DNA of 5,396 nt, from NCBI GenBank assembly GCA_012270595.1, contig JAAXIA010000166.1:1-5396 (forward strand), written 5' to 3'. The notes under the pieces are model-generated. The model ran no database searches. It had not been told where the DNA came from and saw only the letters and a program-made list of their open reading frames with translations. The stretch is from Rhodanobacteraceae bacterium (lineage in GTDB: Bacteria > Pseudomonadota > Gammaproteobacteria > Xanthomonadales > Rhodanobacteraceae). The translations under genes were made by a program, and so were the position numbers. Below, in pieces: positions 1 through 5,396 of this stretch; within the stretch, counting starts at the first letter, position 1; every line of letters begins with the position of its first letter.

Positions 1-394
1 AATCAGCACTCGGCTCCAAGATCAGGTACCGCCGCGGCAACGGGCCATGGCTGGCCAGTGCCTGCAATATCGCTTCGGCAAGAGCACCGCTGCCACCGCC
101 TAGTTCAAGTACGTCGGCTGCCTCACCTAGGGCAAGGAGCAATGGACATATCGCGTTAGTCAGACAAAAAGCAAACAATGTGCCCAGTTCAGGAGCGGTA
201 ACAAAATCACCCGAGACCCCAAACTTGGTCGTACCAATGCAGTAGTAACCAAGACCCGGCGCGTATAGGCAACGTTCCATGTACTGCGCAAAAGAAAGAG
301 AACCATGCGCTACGATCGACGCGCGCAGCTGCGCCAGCAAACGATCAGAATGGGCGCGCTCATCAGCCCCAGGTTCAGGTAACCGTAAAAACAT
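1..394 (-). CDS. MidA-family SAM-dependent methyltransferase, N-terminal part (runs off the left edge)
   Basis: The complementary strand reads open from an ATG at 394 to the window edge, giving 131 residues of a protein that is normally close to 400 residues. What is visible matches the MidA/NDUFAF7 family (COG1565). There is an N-terminal helix-rich segment with the family signature YAPGLGYY (residues 44-51), then TKFG and GDFVTAPELG (62-71), and then the SAM-binding motif I as LELGGGSG (96-103). The ILEPSA stretch (125-130) is the usual acidic strand after motif I. In mitochondria the homologue methylates an arginine of the NDUFS2 subunit of complex I; the bacterial target is not established, so the substrate here is inferred at best. 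An in-frame TTG at 424 could extend the protein by ten residues, but ATG 394 fits family starts better. Neither start has a clear Shine-Dalgarno sequence. The gene lies 52 bp downstream of the fumarase on the same strand and is probably cotranscribed with it. Confidence 0.88.
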   Translation of the reverse strand, partial: MFLRLPEPGADERAHSDRLLAQLRASIVAHGSLSFAQYMERCLYAPGLGYYCIGTTKFGVSGDFVTAPELGTLFAFCLTNAICPLLLALGEAADVLELGGGSGALAEAILQALASHGPLPRRYLILEPSAD

Positions 395-446
395 GAGAGG
401 AGGATCACTTCGGCGAAGGGACAAGGATGGCTAAGTTCAAACCACA

Positions 447-1973
447 CTACCAGGATGGCTCAACCACAACGGGAATCTTGCCGATCCGCGCCCGCCACTT
501 CCTGGGACCAGTCTGGTGTACAGAACTGCCCATGCTGTCGACAGCGACCGTCACTGGCATGTCCTTCACTTCGAACTCGTAGATCGCTTCCATGCCAAGG
601 TCATCAAACGCCAGCACTTTTGCAGACCTGATCGCTTTGGATACCAGATAAGCAGCGCCGCCCACCGCCATCAGATACACCGAACGATGCTTTTTAATCG
701 CCGTAATGCCCTGAGGTCCACGCTCGGCCTTGCCGATCATGCCAAACAGCCCGGTCTGCGCCAACACCTGTTCGGTGAACTTATCCATGCGGGTGGCCGT
801 GGTAGGGCCGGCGGGACCAACGACCTCTCCCCGTACCGGATCCACCGGACCCACGTAGTAGAGAAAGCGGCCAGAGAAATTGACTGGCAATGGCTCGCTG
901 CGATCAAGCATGCCGACCAGACGTTTATGCGCCGCATCACGGCCGGTGAGCATCTTGCCGTTAAGTAGCAGTACTTCACCGGGTCTAAATTGCGCTATCT
1001 CATCACGGGTAATGGTGTCCAGGTTAACCCGACGCGCGCTGGGCGGGTTGTAGTCAAAGTCGGGCCAATCGTCCAGCGAGGGTGGATCAAGTACGACCGG
1101 CCCGGAACCATCAAGCACAACATGCGCGTGGCGTGTCGCGGCACAGTTAGGGATCATGGCCACCGGCAGGTTAGCTGCATGGGTTGGGTAATCTTTCACT
1201 TTTACATCAAGTACCGTGGTCAGCCCACCCAAACCCTGTGCACCAATGCCCAGACTATTGACCTTCTCAAACAGCTCAATACGCAGTTCTTCCGCACGGG
1301 AACAGGGACCGCGGGCGATAAGATCCTGAATGTCGATGGTCTGCATCAGGCACTCTTTCGCCATCAACATGGCTTTTTCAGCGCTACCGCCAATACCAAT
1401 GCCAAGCATCCCCGGCGGACACCAGCCAGCTCCCATAGTCGGTACGGTCTTGAGCACCCAATCGACGATGGAGTCGGATGGGTTGAGCATGACGAATTTC
1501 GATTTTGCTTCCGAGCCGCCACCTTTGGCCGCCACAGTAACTGCAACGGTATCTCCCGGCACCAGCGAGACATGAACTACCGCAGGTGTATTGTCACGCG
1601 TGTTGATACGACAACCTGCAGGATCTTCCAGCACACTGGTGCGCAAGGGGTTATCCGGATGAAGGTAGGCGCGCCGCACGCCTTCATTAACCATGTCCTC
1701 CACACGCATGCTCGCATCATCCCAGCGCACCATCATGCCTACCTGCAGAAAAACCGTAACAATGCCTGTATCCTGACATAAAGGCCGATGCCCTTCTGCC
1801 GCCATGCGTGAATTAACCAGAATCTGCGCCATCGCATCCCGGGCTGCCGGCGACTCCTCCCGCTCATACGCGGCAGCAAGGCTTTTTATGTAATCGACCG
1901 GATGGTAATAGCTAATGTACTGCAAAGCGTCGGCGACAGACTGGATCAGATCGGCTTGCTTGATGATCGTCAT
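447..1973 (-). CDS. fum: Class I fumarate hydratase, oxygen-sensitive [4Fe-4S] type
   Basis: This enzyme interconverts fumarate and (S)-malate in the cytoplasmic TCA cycle. The protein is a complete single-chain class I fumarase of 508 residues, with the N-terminal alpha and C-terminal beta domains fused, as in E. coli FumA/FumB. Numbering from the ATG at 1973, the three iron-sulfur ligands are visible: Cys66 in PLCQDTG, Cys185 in GAGWCPPG and Cys277 in IPNCAATRH. Their spacing (119 and 92 residues) closely matches characterised class I enzymes. The active-site stretch GPTTATRMD lies at residues 389-397, and AAKGGGSEAKSK (148-159) is the conserved substrate and cofactor loop. The frame stays open upstream to a GTG at 2012, adding 13 residues (start MARYFHS). 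I prefer ATG 1973 because the family typically begins at MTIIKQADLIQSVADALQ. No good ribosome-binding site precedes either start. There is no truncation or missing catalytic residue. It is transcribed divergently from the iorAB-like operon and probably leads into midA. Confidence 0.96.
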   Translation of the reverse strand: MTIIKQADLIQSVADALQYISYYHPVDYIKSLAAAYEREESPAARDAMAQILVNSRMAAEGHRPLCQDTGIVTVFLQVGMMVRWDDASMRVEDMVNEGVRRAYLHPDNPLRTSVLEDPAGCRINTRDNTPAVVHVSLVPGDTVAVTVAAKGGGSEAKSKFVMLNPSDSIVDWVLKTVPTMGAGWCPPGMLGIGIGGSAEKAMLMAKECLMQTIDIQDLIARGPCSRAEELRIELFEKVNSLGIGAQGLGGLTTVLDVKVKDYPTHAANLPVAMIPNCAATRHAHVVLDGSGPVVLDPPSLDDWPDFDYNPPSARRVNLDTITRDEIAQFRPGEVLLLNGKMLTGRDAAHKRLVGMLDRSEPLPVNFSGRFLYYVGPVDPVRGEVVGPAGPTTATRMDKFTEQVLAQTGLFGMIGKAERGPQGITAIKKHRSVYLMAVGGAAYLVSKAIRSAKVLAFDDLGMEAIYEFEVKDMPVTVAVDSMGSSVHQTGPRKWRARIGKIPVVVEPSW

Positions 1974-2044
1974 ATCATATAGCTTGAAAAGAGAATGGAA
2001 ATAGCGAGCCACCCAGCGGCCTGGATACCCACCCCAAACTGCCT

Positions 2045-2050
2045 ATTGTA
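2045..2050 (-). promoter_or_regulatory. Candidate -10 element for the fumarase gene
   Basis: The complementary strand reads TACAAT here, five of six matches to the TATAAT consensus, about 70 bp upstream of the preferred fumarase ATG. No good -35 box sits 16-18 bp upstream; the best alternative, CTTAAA at 2072-2067, is poor. This is a weak, position-supported guess only. Confidence 0.25.
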
Positions 2051-2108
2051 ACCTTGGAGATGGGCTTTTAAGAGCGCGCATGCATCACACTGGCTCGCCC
2101 CGCCCAAA

Positions 2109-2137
2109 TCGACTGGCACATCGGTAGTATTTATGCT
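2109..2137 (+). promoter_or_regulatory. Candidate sigma-70 promoter for the iorAB-like operon
   Basis: TCGACT (2109-2114) and TATGCT (2132-2137) each match four of six bases of the -35 and -10 consensus, and they are separated by 17 bp. Transcription would start near 2144 and leave a leader of about 170 nt before the preferred GTG start. The match is no better than many chance ones, so confidence is low. Confidence 0.2.
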
Positions 2138-2281
2138 CGCACGCAACCCTTATGCTTCGACCCCAGGCACTACACTGACCATGATGACCATCGTCTGACA
2201 GAAGCGCGTGAAACAAGCACAACGCGAGGGCGATGATCAACACGTCGCTCTTGCTGTCTGATTATCCGCGACCTATCCCTT

Positions 2282-2302
2282 GTATACCAGCATACTTGTA
2301 TG
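2282..2302. repeat. Short dyad cluster (GTATAC and CATAC-TT-GTATG)
   Basis: GTATAC (2282-2287) is a perfect 6-bp palindrome. It is followed three bases later by CATACTTGTATG (2291-2302), an inverted repeat with 5-bp arms and a 2-bp centre. The related half-sites sit immediately before the ribosome-binding site of the small subunit. They could form an operator or a translational hairpin, or arise by chance. No regulator family can be named from this sequence. Confidence 0.3.
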
Positions 2303-2303
2303 T

Positions 2304-2307
2304 GGAG
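2304..2307 (+). promoter_or_regulatory. Ribosome-binding site that favours the GTG 2317 start
   Basis: GGAG is followed by a 9-nt spacer to GTG 2317, which is ideal geometry. The competing ATG at 2233 has GAGG only 3 nt upstream, which is too close. This site is the main reason for choosing the shorter small subunit. Confidence 0.55.
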
Positions 2308-2316
2308 ACACAATCA

Positions 2317-2850
2317 GTGCCCCCCAAGCCTATACGAACACACAAATCGCCTGACAGGATCACTCCGCAAACGATACGTCCAGGTATCGACATACAGGTC
2401 AATGGCAAGCATTTCCGACATACCGGTGACCCCAGTATGCTGCTGCTGTGGTACTTGCGCGACATTTTAAAACTGAATGGAACCCGCTATGGTGGCGAGC
2501 AGGGTGAAGCTGGCACCGATCAGGTGCTAGTCGACGGCAAGGCGCATGCGGCTATCACCTTGCCAATGGCCAAAATGGCTGGTCGCAAAATCACCACCGT
2601 GGAGGGTCTGGCCCACGTCGATGGTTCACTACATCCCTTGCAACAGGCATTCGTCGATGAAGATGCTATCGGTTGTGGTTACTGCACCTCTGGCTGGCTC
2701 ATTGCTTCCCTCGACTTGTTGCAGCGCCATCCAGAGCCATCAGATGCTGACATCGACACATTACCCAACCTGTGTCGCTGCGGTTGCCACAGCCGTGTAC
2801 GGCGAGCCATCAAGCGTGCTGCCAGCGTCATGAAGGAAACCCAGGCATGA
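2317..2850 (+). CDS. IorA-like small subunit of a molybdenum hydroxylase, lacking the plant-type [2Fe-2S] ligands
   Basis: The product is a 177-residue homologue of the iron-sulfur subunit of isoquinoline 1-oxidoreductase and xanthine dehydrogenase-family enzymes, which carries electrons from the Mo site to an acceptor. The N-terminal ferredoxin-like domain is recognisable (IDIQVNGK, then LLLWYLRDILKLNGTRYG, then VLVDG). The cluster-binding loop, however, reads GGEQGEAGTD. The three cysteines expected at residues 60, 65 and 68 are Gly, Ala and Asp, and the fourth, near 78-79, is also absent. The C-terminal helical domain is intact as a cluster site: Cys120 and Cys123 in GCGYC, and Cys153 and Cys155 in LCRCGC, with an extra Cys157. 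The Gln that normally precedes GYC's first Cys is Gly119. The start is GTG 2317, supported by its ribosome-binding site; it is the last possible start before the domain. ATG 2233 would add 28 unconserved residues. The stop codon overlaps the next start (ATGA), implying translational coupling. The family call is firm, but activity is doubtful. Confidence 0.88.
   Translation: MPPKPIRTHKSPDRITPQTIRPGIDIQVNGKHFRHTGDPSMLLLWYLRDILKLNGTRYGGEQGEAGTDQVLVDGKAHAAITLPMAKMAGRKITTVEGLAHVDGSLHPLQQAFVDEDAIGCGYCTSGWLIASLDLLQRHPEPSDADIDTLPNLCRCGCHSRVRRAIKRAASVMKETQA
2832..2837 (+). promoter_or_regulatory. Ribosome-binding site of the large subunit
   Basis: AAGGAA lies inside the end of the small-subunit gene, 9 nt before ATG 2847. 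It decides the large-subunit start against the longer in-frame opening at 2772, which would overlap the upstream gene by about 80 bp and place 25 residues before the Tat signal. Confidence 0.6.
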
Positions 2851-5120
2851 GCAATCACCACAAACTATCACGCCGTGGTTTTCTCAAAGTGCTGACCGGT
2901 GGTGTCGGTGCCCTGGTTGTGGGCATACCGCTCGCGCGAGCCACTCATGCCCCGATACCTCCCGCATTTCTTGGCGACACGCTGTTTGATCTCGGCAGTT
3001 ACGTCCGCATCGACGCCGATGGCAACATCATCATTGCAGCGCGAGACCCGGATACCGGTACTGGCGTAGCCACCGCGCTGCCACGCATCATTGCCGATGA
3101 ACTGGATGCCGAATGGAGCAGGGTCAGCGTAGTACTTCCTGGTCTCGGCGTAAAAGGCACGCATGGCAAACCGCAATGGACTTATGGTCATCAGCTCGGT
3201 GGCACTGGCAATTCTATCCCCGCGGCCTGGGAGGACCTTCGCCAGATGGGTGCCCTGGCACGCTACTTGCTCTTGCAGGCAGCAGCGAAGCGGCTGGGTG
3301 TCCCCGCCACGCAGCTCAGAAGCCAAAAAGGTCAGATCATCGCCCCGAATGGCCAGCGCATAAGCTACGGTGCGCTAGCTACCGATGCCGCAACCATTCC
3401 TCAGCCCAAAACCCCTCCTCTACCTAAACGTGCTGACCGTTACTCCCTGATCGGCCGGTCTGCCGGTGACATAAATGCACGAAGCATCGTCTGCGGCCAA
3501 ACCCCCTATACACTCGACCATCAGACAGGTGACGCCGCCGTCGCTGTACTGGCCCACTGCCCATGGCGCGACGGCCAGCTTAAGCGCATCGACACCAGTG
3601 CAACCTTACTGGTGAAAGGCGTGCTGAAAGTAGTACAGCTCAACCCCGATCCCAAGTGCCAACCTGGTCAAACACCCATCGCTCCAGCCGTGGCCGTGGT
3701 TGCCGACAGTCTCTGGACGGCACTTGAGGGACGCCGTCGACTCAAGCTGGTATGGCAACCCGGGCAAAGTAGCCGCGAAAGCAGTGCACTACTGGAACAA
3801 AAAGCACAACGGCTAGTCAGTCATGCATCGGCCAGAAATAAAACGCCGCCCACCACGCGCGTGCGCGACGACGGTAACGTGGACAAAGTCGCCAGGCATA
3901 CTGCGCACCGCCTGGATGCGCTCTACTACCAACCCTGGCTAGCCCACGCCACGGCGGAGACTATGTGCTGCATAGCGCACGTTGACAAGCATCAGGCCAG
4001 ATTGATCGTTCCTACCCAAGCTCCCAAGCGTGCATGGGCCGTGGTGCAATCATTAACCGGTCTGCCCCCCGAAAAGATTCAAATCGAAGTGCCACGAATA
4101 GGTGGAGGCTATGGTCGCCGACTCGATCATGACTACGTCGCCGAGGCAGTCATGTTGGCCAAGGTGATCAAACGACCGCTGCGCCTGATGTGGACGCGCG
4201 ATGACGATTTATTGCACGACTGGTACCGCCCCGCCAGCACGCATCACCTCAGCGCCATTATCGACCAGCATCATCGTGTGATCGCCTGGGATCAGAAACT
4301 AGCCAGTGCGTCCGCCCTGGTCGGACGCGGCGTGCCAGAGGACCAACTATGGACCAGCGAAGTAGACGCCGACCAGCTTCCTGCCGGACTTGTGTCCAAC
4401 TATCGCAGCGACTGGTATAACCTGGCCAGCACGCTGCCACGTGGCCCTCATCGCGCCATGCCGCACCTGACCAATGCGTTTGCAGTGCAAAGCTTCATCG
4501 ATGAACTGGCCCACTTCCTACACAAGGATCCGCTTCGTATGCAGCAGCAATTGCTAGGCAATGCGCGGCATATTCCTTTGCGCAATGGTGGCGTGCTGGA
4601 CACTGGTCGGCTACACCGGGTACTGCAACGGGTCGCCGGGCGCATTGGCTGGAAGAAGTACTGGCGCAGCAGCGGAAACGGTCTGGGCATTGCCTGCTGG
4701 CGTATCGGCGATGCCTACGTGGCACATGCCATCAAAGTGGCATTCCAGGCGCGCACATTGCGCATCGAACGCGCGGTATGTGCGGTAGACGTGGGGCGCG
4801 TAATTAATCCCAAGGGGCTGGAAAACCAGGTCACAGGTGCCACACTGGATGCGCTGGGTTGCGCGCTGAATCTGGCCATCAGCTTTGAAGCTGGTCAGGC
4901 GCAACAGCATAACTGGAAGGATTACCCCATTGCCCGCATGGCGCAATTGCCAAGGGACGTGGAAGTCATCGTGGTTCCCAGTGATGACCGCCCACCCACG
5001 GGAGCTAGTTTCCTCGCCATGCCGAGTGCAGCGCCAGCGCTCGCCAACGCAGTTTTTCGCGCCTGCGCCGTGCGCGTACGGCGGCTTCCATTGACGAAGG
5101 AACTACTGCGCATGTTGTAA
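2847..5120 (+). CDS. IorB-like molybdopterin-binding large subunit with Tat signal; catalytic Glu replaced
   Basis: The product is a 757-residue homologue of the large subunit of isoquinoline 1-oxidoreductase (xanthine dehydrogenase family), whose members hydroxylate N-heterocycles or aldehydes at a molybdenum-molybdopterin cytosine dinucleotide centre. A twin-arginine signal opens the protein: SRRGFLK (residues 8-14), a hydrophobic stretch (15-30) and a possible cleavage after ARA (30-32). This suggests export of the folded complex to the periplasm. Family blocks follow in order: IIADELDAEWSRV (81-93), AVAVVADSLWTALEGR (281-296), LAHATAETM (365-373), the cofactor motif GGGYGRR (419-425), MWTRDDDLLHDWYRPA (448-463), NAFAVQSFIDELA (543-555), CAVDVGRVINP (645-655) and APALANAVF (729-737). 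Key sites differ: the catalytic Glu is Phe722, the pocket Gln is Thr72, and the TGGS loop reads GGTGNS (118-123). Length is normal and there is no frameshift. It is coupled to the small subunit by a 4-bp overlap. No FAD subunit, cytochrome or Mo-insertion chaperone gene is in the window. Enzymatic activity and substrate cannot be assigned. Confidence 0.9.
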   Translation: MSNHHKLSRRGFLKVLTGGVGALVVGIPLARATHAPIPPAFLGDTLFDLGSYVRIDADGNIIIAARDPDTGTGVATALPRIIADELDAEWSRVSVVLPGLGVKGTHGKPQWTYGHQLGGTGNSIPAAWEDLRQMGALARYLLLQAAAKRLGVPATQLRSQKGQIIAPNGQRISYGALATDAATIPQPKTPPLPKRADRYSLIGRSAGDINARSIVCGQTPYTLDHQTGDAAVAVLAHCPWRDGQLKRIDTSATLLVKGVLKVVQLNPDPKCQPGQTPIAPAVAVVADSLWTALEGRRRLKLVWQPGQSSRESSALLEQKAQRLVSHASARNKTPPTTRVRDDGNVDKVARHTAHRLDALYYQPWLAHATAETMCCIAHVDKHQARLIVPTQAPKRAWAVVQSLTGLPPEKIQIEVPRIGGGYGRRLDHDYVAEAVMLAKVIKRPLRLMWTRDDDLLHDWYRPASTHHLSAIIDQHHRVIAWDQKLASASALVGRGVPEDQLWTSEVDADQLPAGLVSNYRSDWYNLASTLPRGPHRAMPHLTNAFAVQSFIDELAHFLHKDPLRMQQQLLGNARHIPLRNGGVLDTGRLHRVLQRVAGRIGWKKYWRSSGNGLGIACWRIGDAYVAHAIKVAFQARTLRIERAVCAVDVGRVINPKGLENQVTGATLDALGCALNLAISFEAGQAQQHNWKDYPIARMAQLPRDVEVIVVPSDDRPPTGASFLAMPSAAPALANAVFRACAVRVRRLPLTKELLRML

Positions 5121-5181
5121 AACGCAAGCAGATCCAAAGTGCAAAGTATGACCGCACATGATGAACAACAAACTCTTGGCA
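5121..5181. other. Convergent intergenic gap, no clear terminator
   Basis: These 61 bp separate the ends of the IorB-like gene and the transporter gene, where a bidirectional terminator would be expected. I see no GC-rich hairpin followed by a T run. The only complementarity, GTGC with GCAC around 5139-5157, has 4-bp arms and is not convincing. Confidence 0.5.
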
Positions 5182-5396
5182 CTATAACTCATGATGAAAA
5201 AACTCAGTGGCCGAGGTAGCGACCGGCTGCCGTCGTGGTGACAGCTCCACCAAGTACATCGCAACCATCACCAGCGCGCCACCAGTGACCATTTGCAAGC
5301 TCGGCATGTCGTATCCGAAAACCACCGCAAAAACCGCAGCAAATACCGGCTCGCTGACCATCACAATGGCGGCATGGGTCGACGACAGGTAGGACA
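5182..5396 (-). CDS. EamA-family (DMT superfamily) transporter, C-terminal end (start beyond the right edge)
   Basis: The complementary strand carries the last 70 residues of a membrane protein ending in TAG at 5184-5182. The pattern S-T-H-A-A-I-V-M-V-S-E-P-V-F-A-A-V-F-A is the hallmark of the penultimate helix of EamA/RhaT-type drug/metabolite transporters (typically A-x-x-L-S-L-E-P-V-F-A-A-L-F). It is followed by a short polar loop (FGYDMPSLQ) and the final helix, MVTGGALVMVAMYLVEL. A polar 18-residue tail (PRRQPVATSATEFFHHEL) follows the final helix. Such proteins have ten transmembrane helices and about 300 residues, and export or import small metabolites; the substrate cannot be inferred. 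Internal GTG 5364 is inside the conserved helix and is not the true start. The gene converges on the IorB-like gene, so it is a separate transcription unit. Confidence 0.85.
   Translation of the reverse strand, partial: SYLSSTHAAIVMVSEPVFAAVFAVVFGYDMPSLQMVTGGALVMVAMYLVELSPRRQPVATSATEFFHHEL

Larger units (their letters stand above)
1974..2316. other. Divergent intergenic region between fumarase and the iorAB-like operon
   Basis: This stretch of about 340 bp separates two divergently transcribed units, so it should contain both promoters. I found only weak sigma-70-like matches (listed separately) and a short dyad close to the small-subunit start. There is no tRNA, no convincing terminator, no transposon end and no coding-like frame. 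The exception is the possible N-terminal extension of the small subunit from an ATG at 2233, whose translation does not resemble the protein family. The short element TTATGCT occurs twice, at about 2131 and 2150. I attach no function to it. Confidence 0.6.

Noticed and set aside
516..968. A 150-codon open frame on the plus strand
   Set aside because: It is also antisense within the fumarase gene, has no domain features, and has no ribosome-binding site worth noting.
990..1781. A 263-codon open frame on the plus strand opposite the fumarase
   Set aside because: It lies entirely antisense to a well-supported, fully conserved enzyme, and its translation has no recognisable domain and is rich in His, Arg and Thr in the way expected of a shadow frame.
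2114..2129. A sigma-54 promoter starting with TGGCAC
   Set aside because: The -12 half reads TAGTA where TTGCA/T is required, so the essential GC doublet is missing.
2460..2560. A frameshift or sequencing error as the reason for the missing cysteines
   Set aside because: Conserved residues before (G-T-R-Y-G) and after (V-L-V-D-G) are in the same frame with family-length spacing, so a compensated frameshift is not needed and other frames give no cysteine pattern.
2772..2846. A longer large-subunit start, 25 residues upstream of ATG 2847
   Set aside because: It would place a Cys- and Arg-rich stretch before the Tat motif and overlap the small-subunit gene extensively. ATG 2847 has a well-placed ribosome site and the typical ATGA overlap.
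5121..5181. A bidirectional terminator between the convergent genes
   Set aside because: There is no stable GC-rich stem with a flanking T run; only a 4-bp complementarity was found.
5182..5364. A complete small protein starting at GTG 5364
   Set aside because: The conserved EamA helix continues in frame upstream to the window edge, so this is the end of a larger gene rather than a 60-residue protein.

Overview
The window looks like ordinary chromosomal DNA of a gammaproteobacterium. The MidA-type methyltransferase and the class I fumarase resemble what I remember of Xanthomonas/Xylella/Stenotrophomonas relatives (order Xanthomonadales/Lysobacterales). That placement comes from recalled family resemblance, not a search. 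I see no insertion sequence, CRISPR array, tRNA or rRNA.

Layout. Positions 1-394 (minus) hold the first 131 codons of a MidA-family SAM-dependent methyltransferase that runs off the left edge. Positions 447-1973 (minus) hold a complete class I, [4Fe-4S] fumarate hydratase of about 508 residues, 52 bp upstream of midA and probably cotranscribed with it. Positions 1974-2316 are a divergent intergenic region with only weak promoter candidates and a small dyad. Positions 2317-2850 and 2847-5120 (plus) are a two-gene operon with a 4-bp ATGA overlap. It encodes the small iron-sulfur and large molybdopterin-binding subunits of an isoquinoline 1-oxidoreductase (IorAB)-type member of the xanthine dehydrogenase family, and the large subunit carries a twin-arginine export signal. 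After a 61-bp convergent gap, 5182-5396 (minus) hold the C-terminal end of an EamA/DMT-type membrane transporter running off the right edge.

The notable content is the IorAB-like pair. Both reading frames are intact and align well with the family over their length, but residues that define the chemistry are replaced. The small subunit has lost every cysteine that would hold the plant-ferredoxin [2Fe-2S] cluster, while keeping the CxxC...CxC set of the second cluster. The large subunit has Phe722 where the family's catalytic glutamate should be, and several cofactor-pocket residues have also changed. This looks like a coherent, lineage-specific loss or repurposing of molybdenum-hydroxylase activity in a maintained, exported complex. 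It is an inference from motif alignment by eye; a homologue alignment would settle it.

Fumarase (TCA cycle) and MidA (in other organisms linked to complex I assembly) are central-metabolism genes with no evident functional link to the divergent IorAB-like operon.
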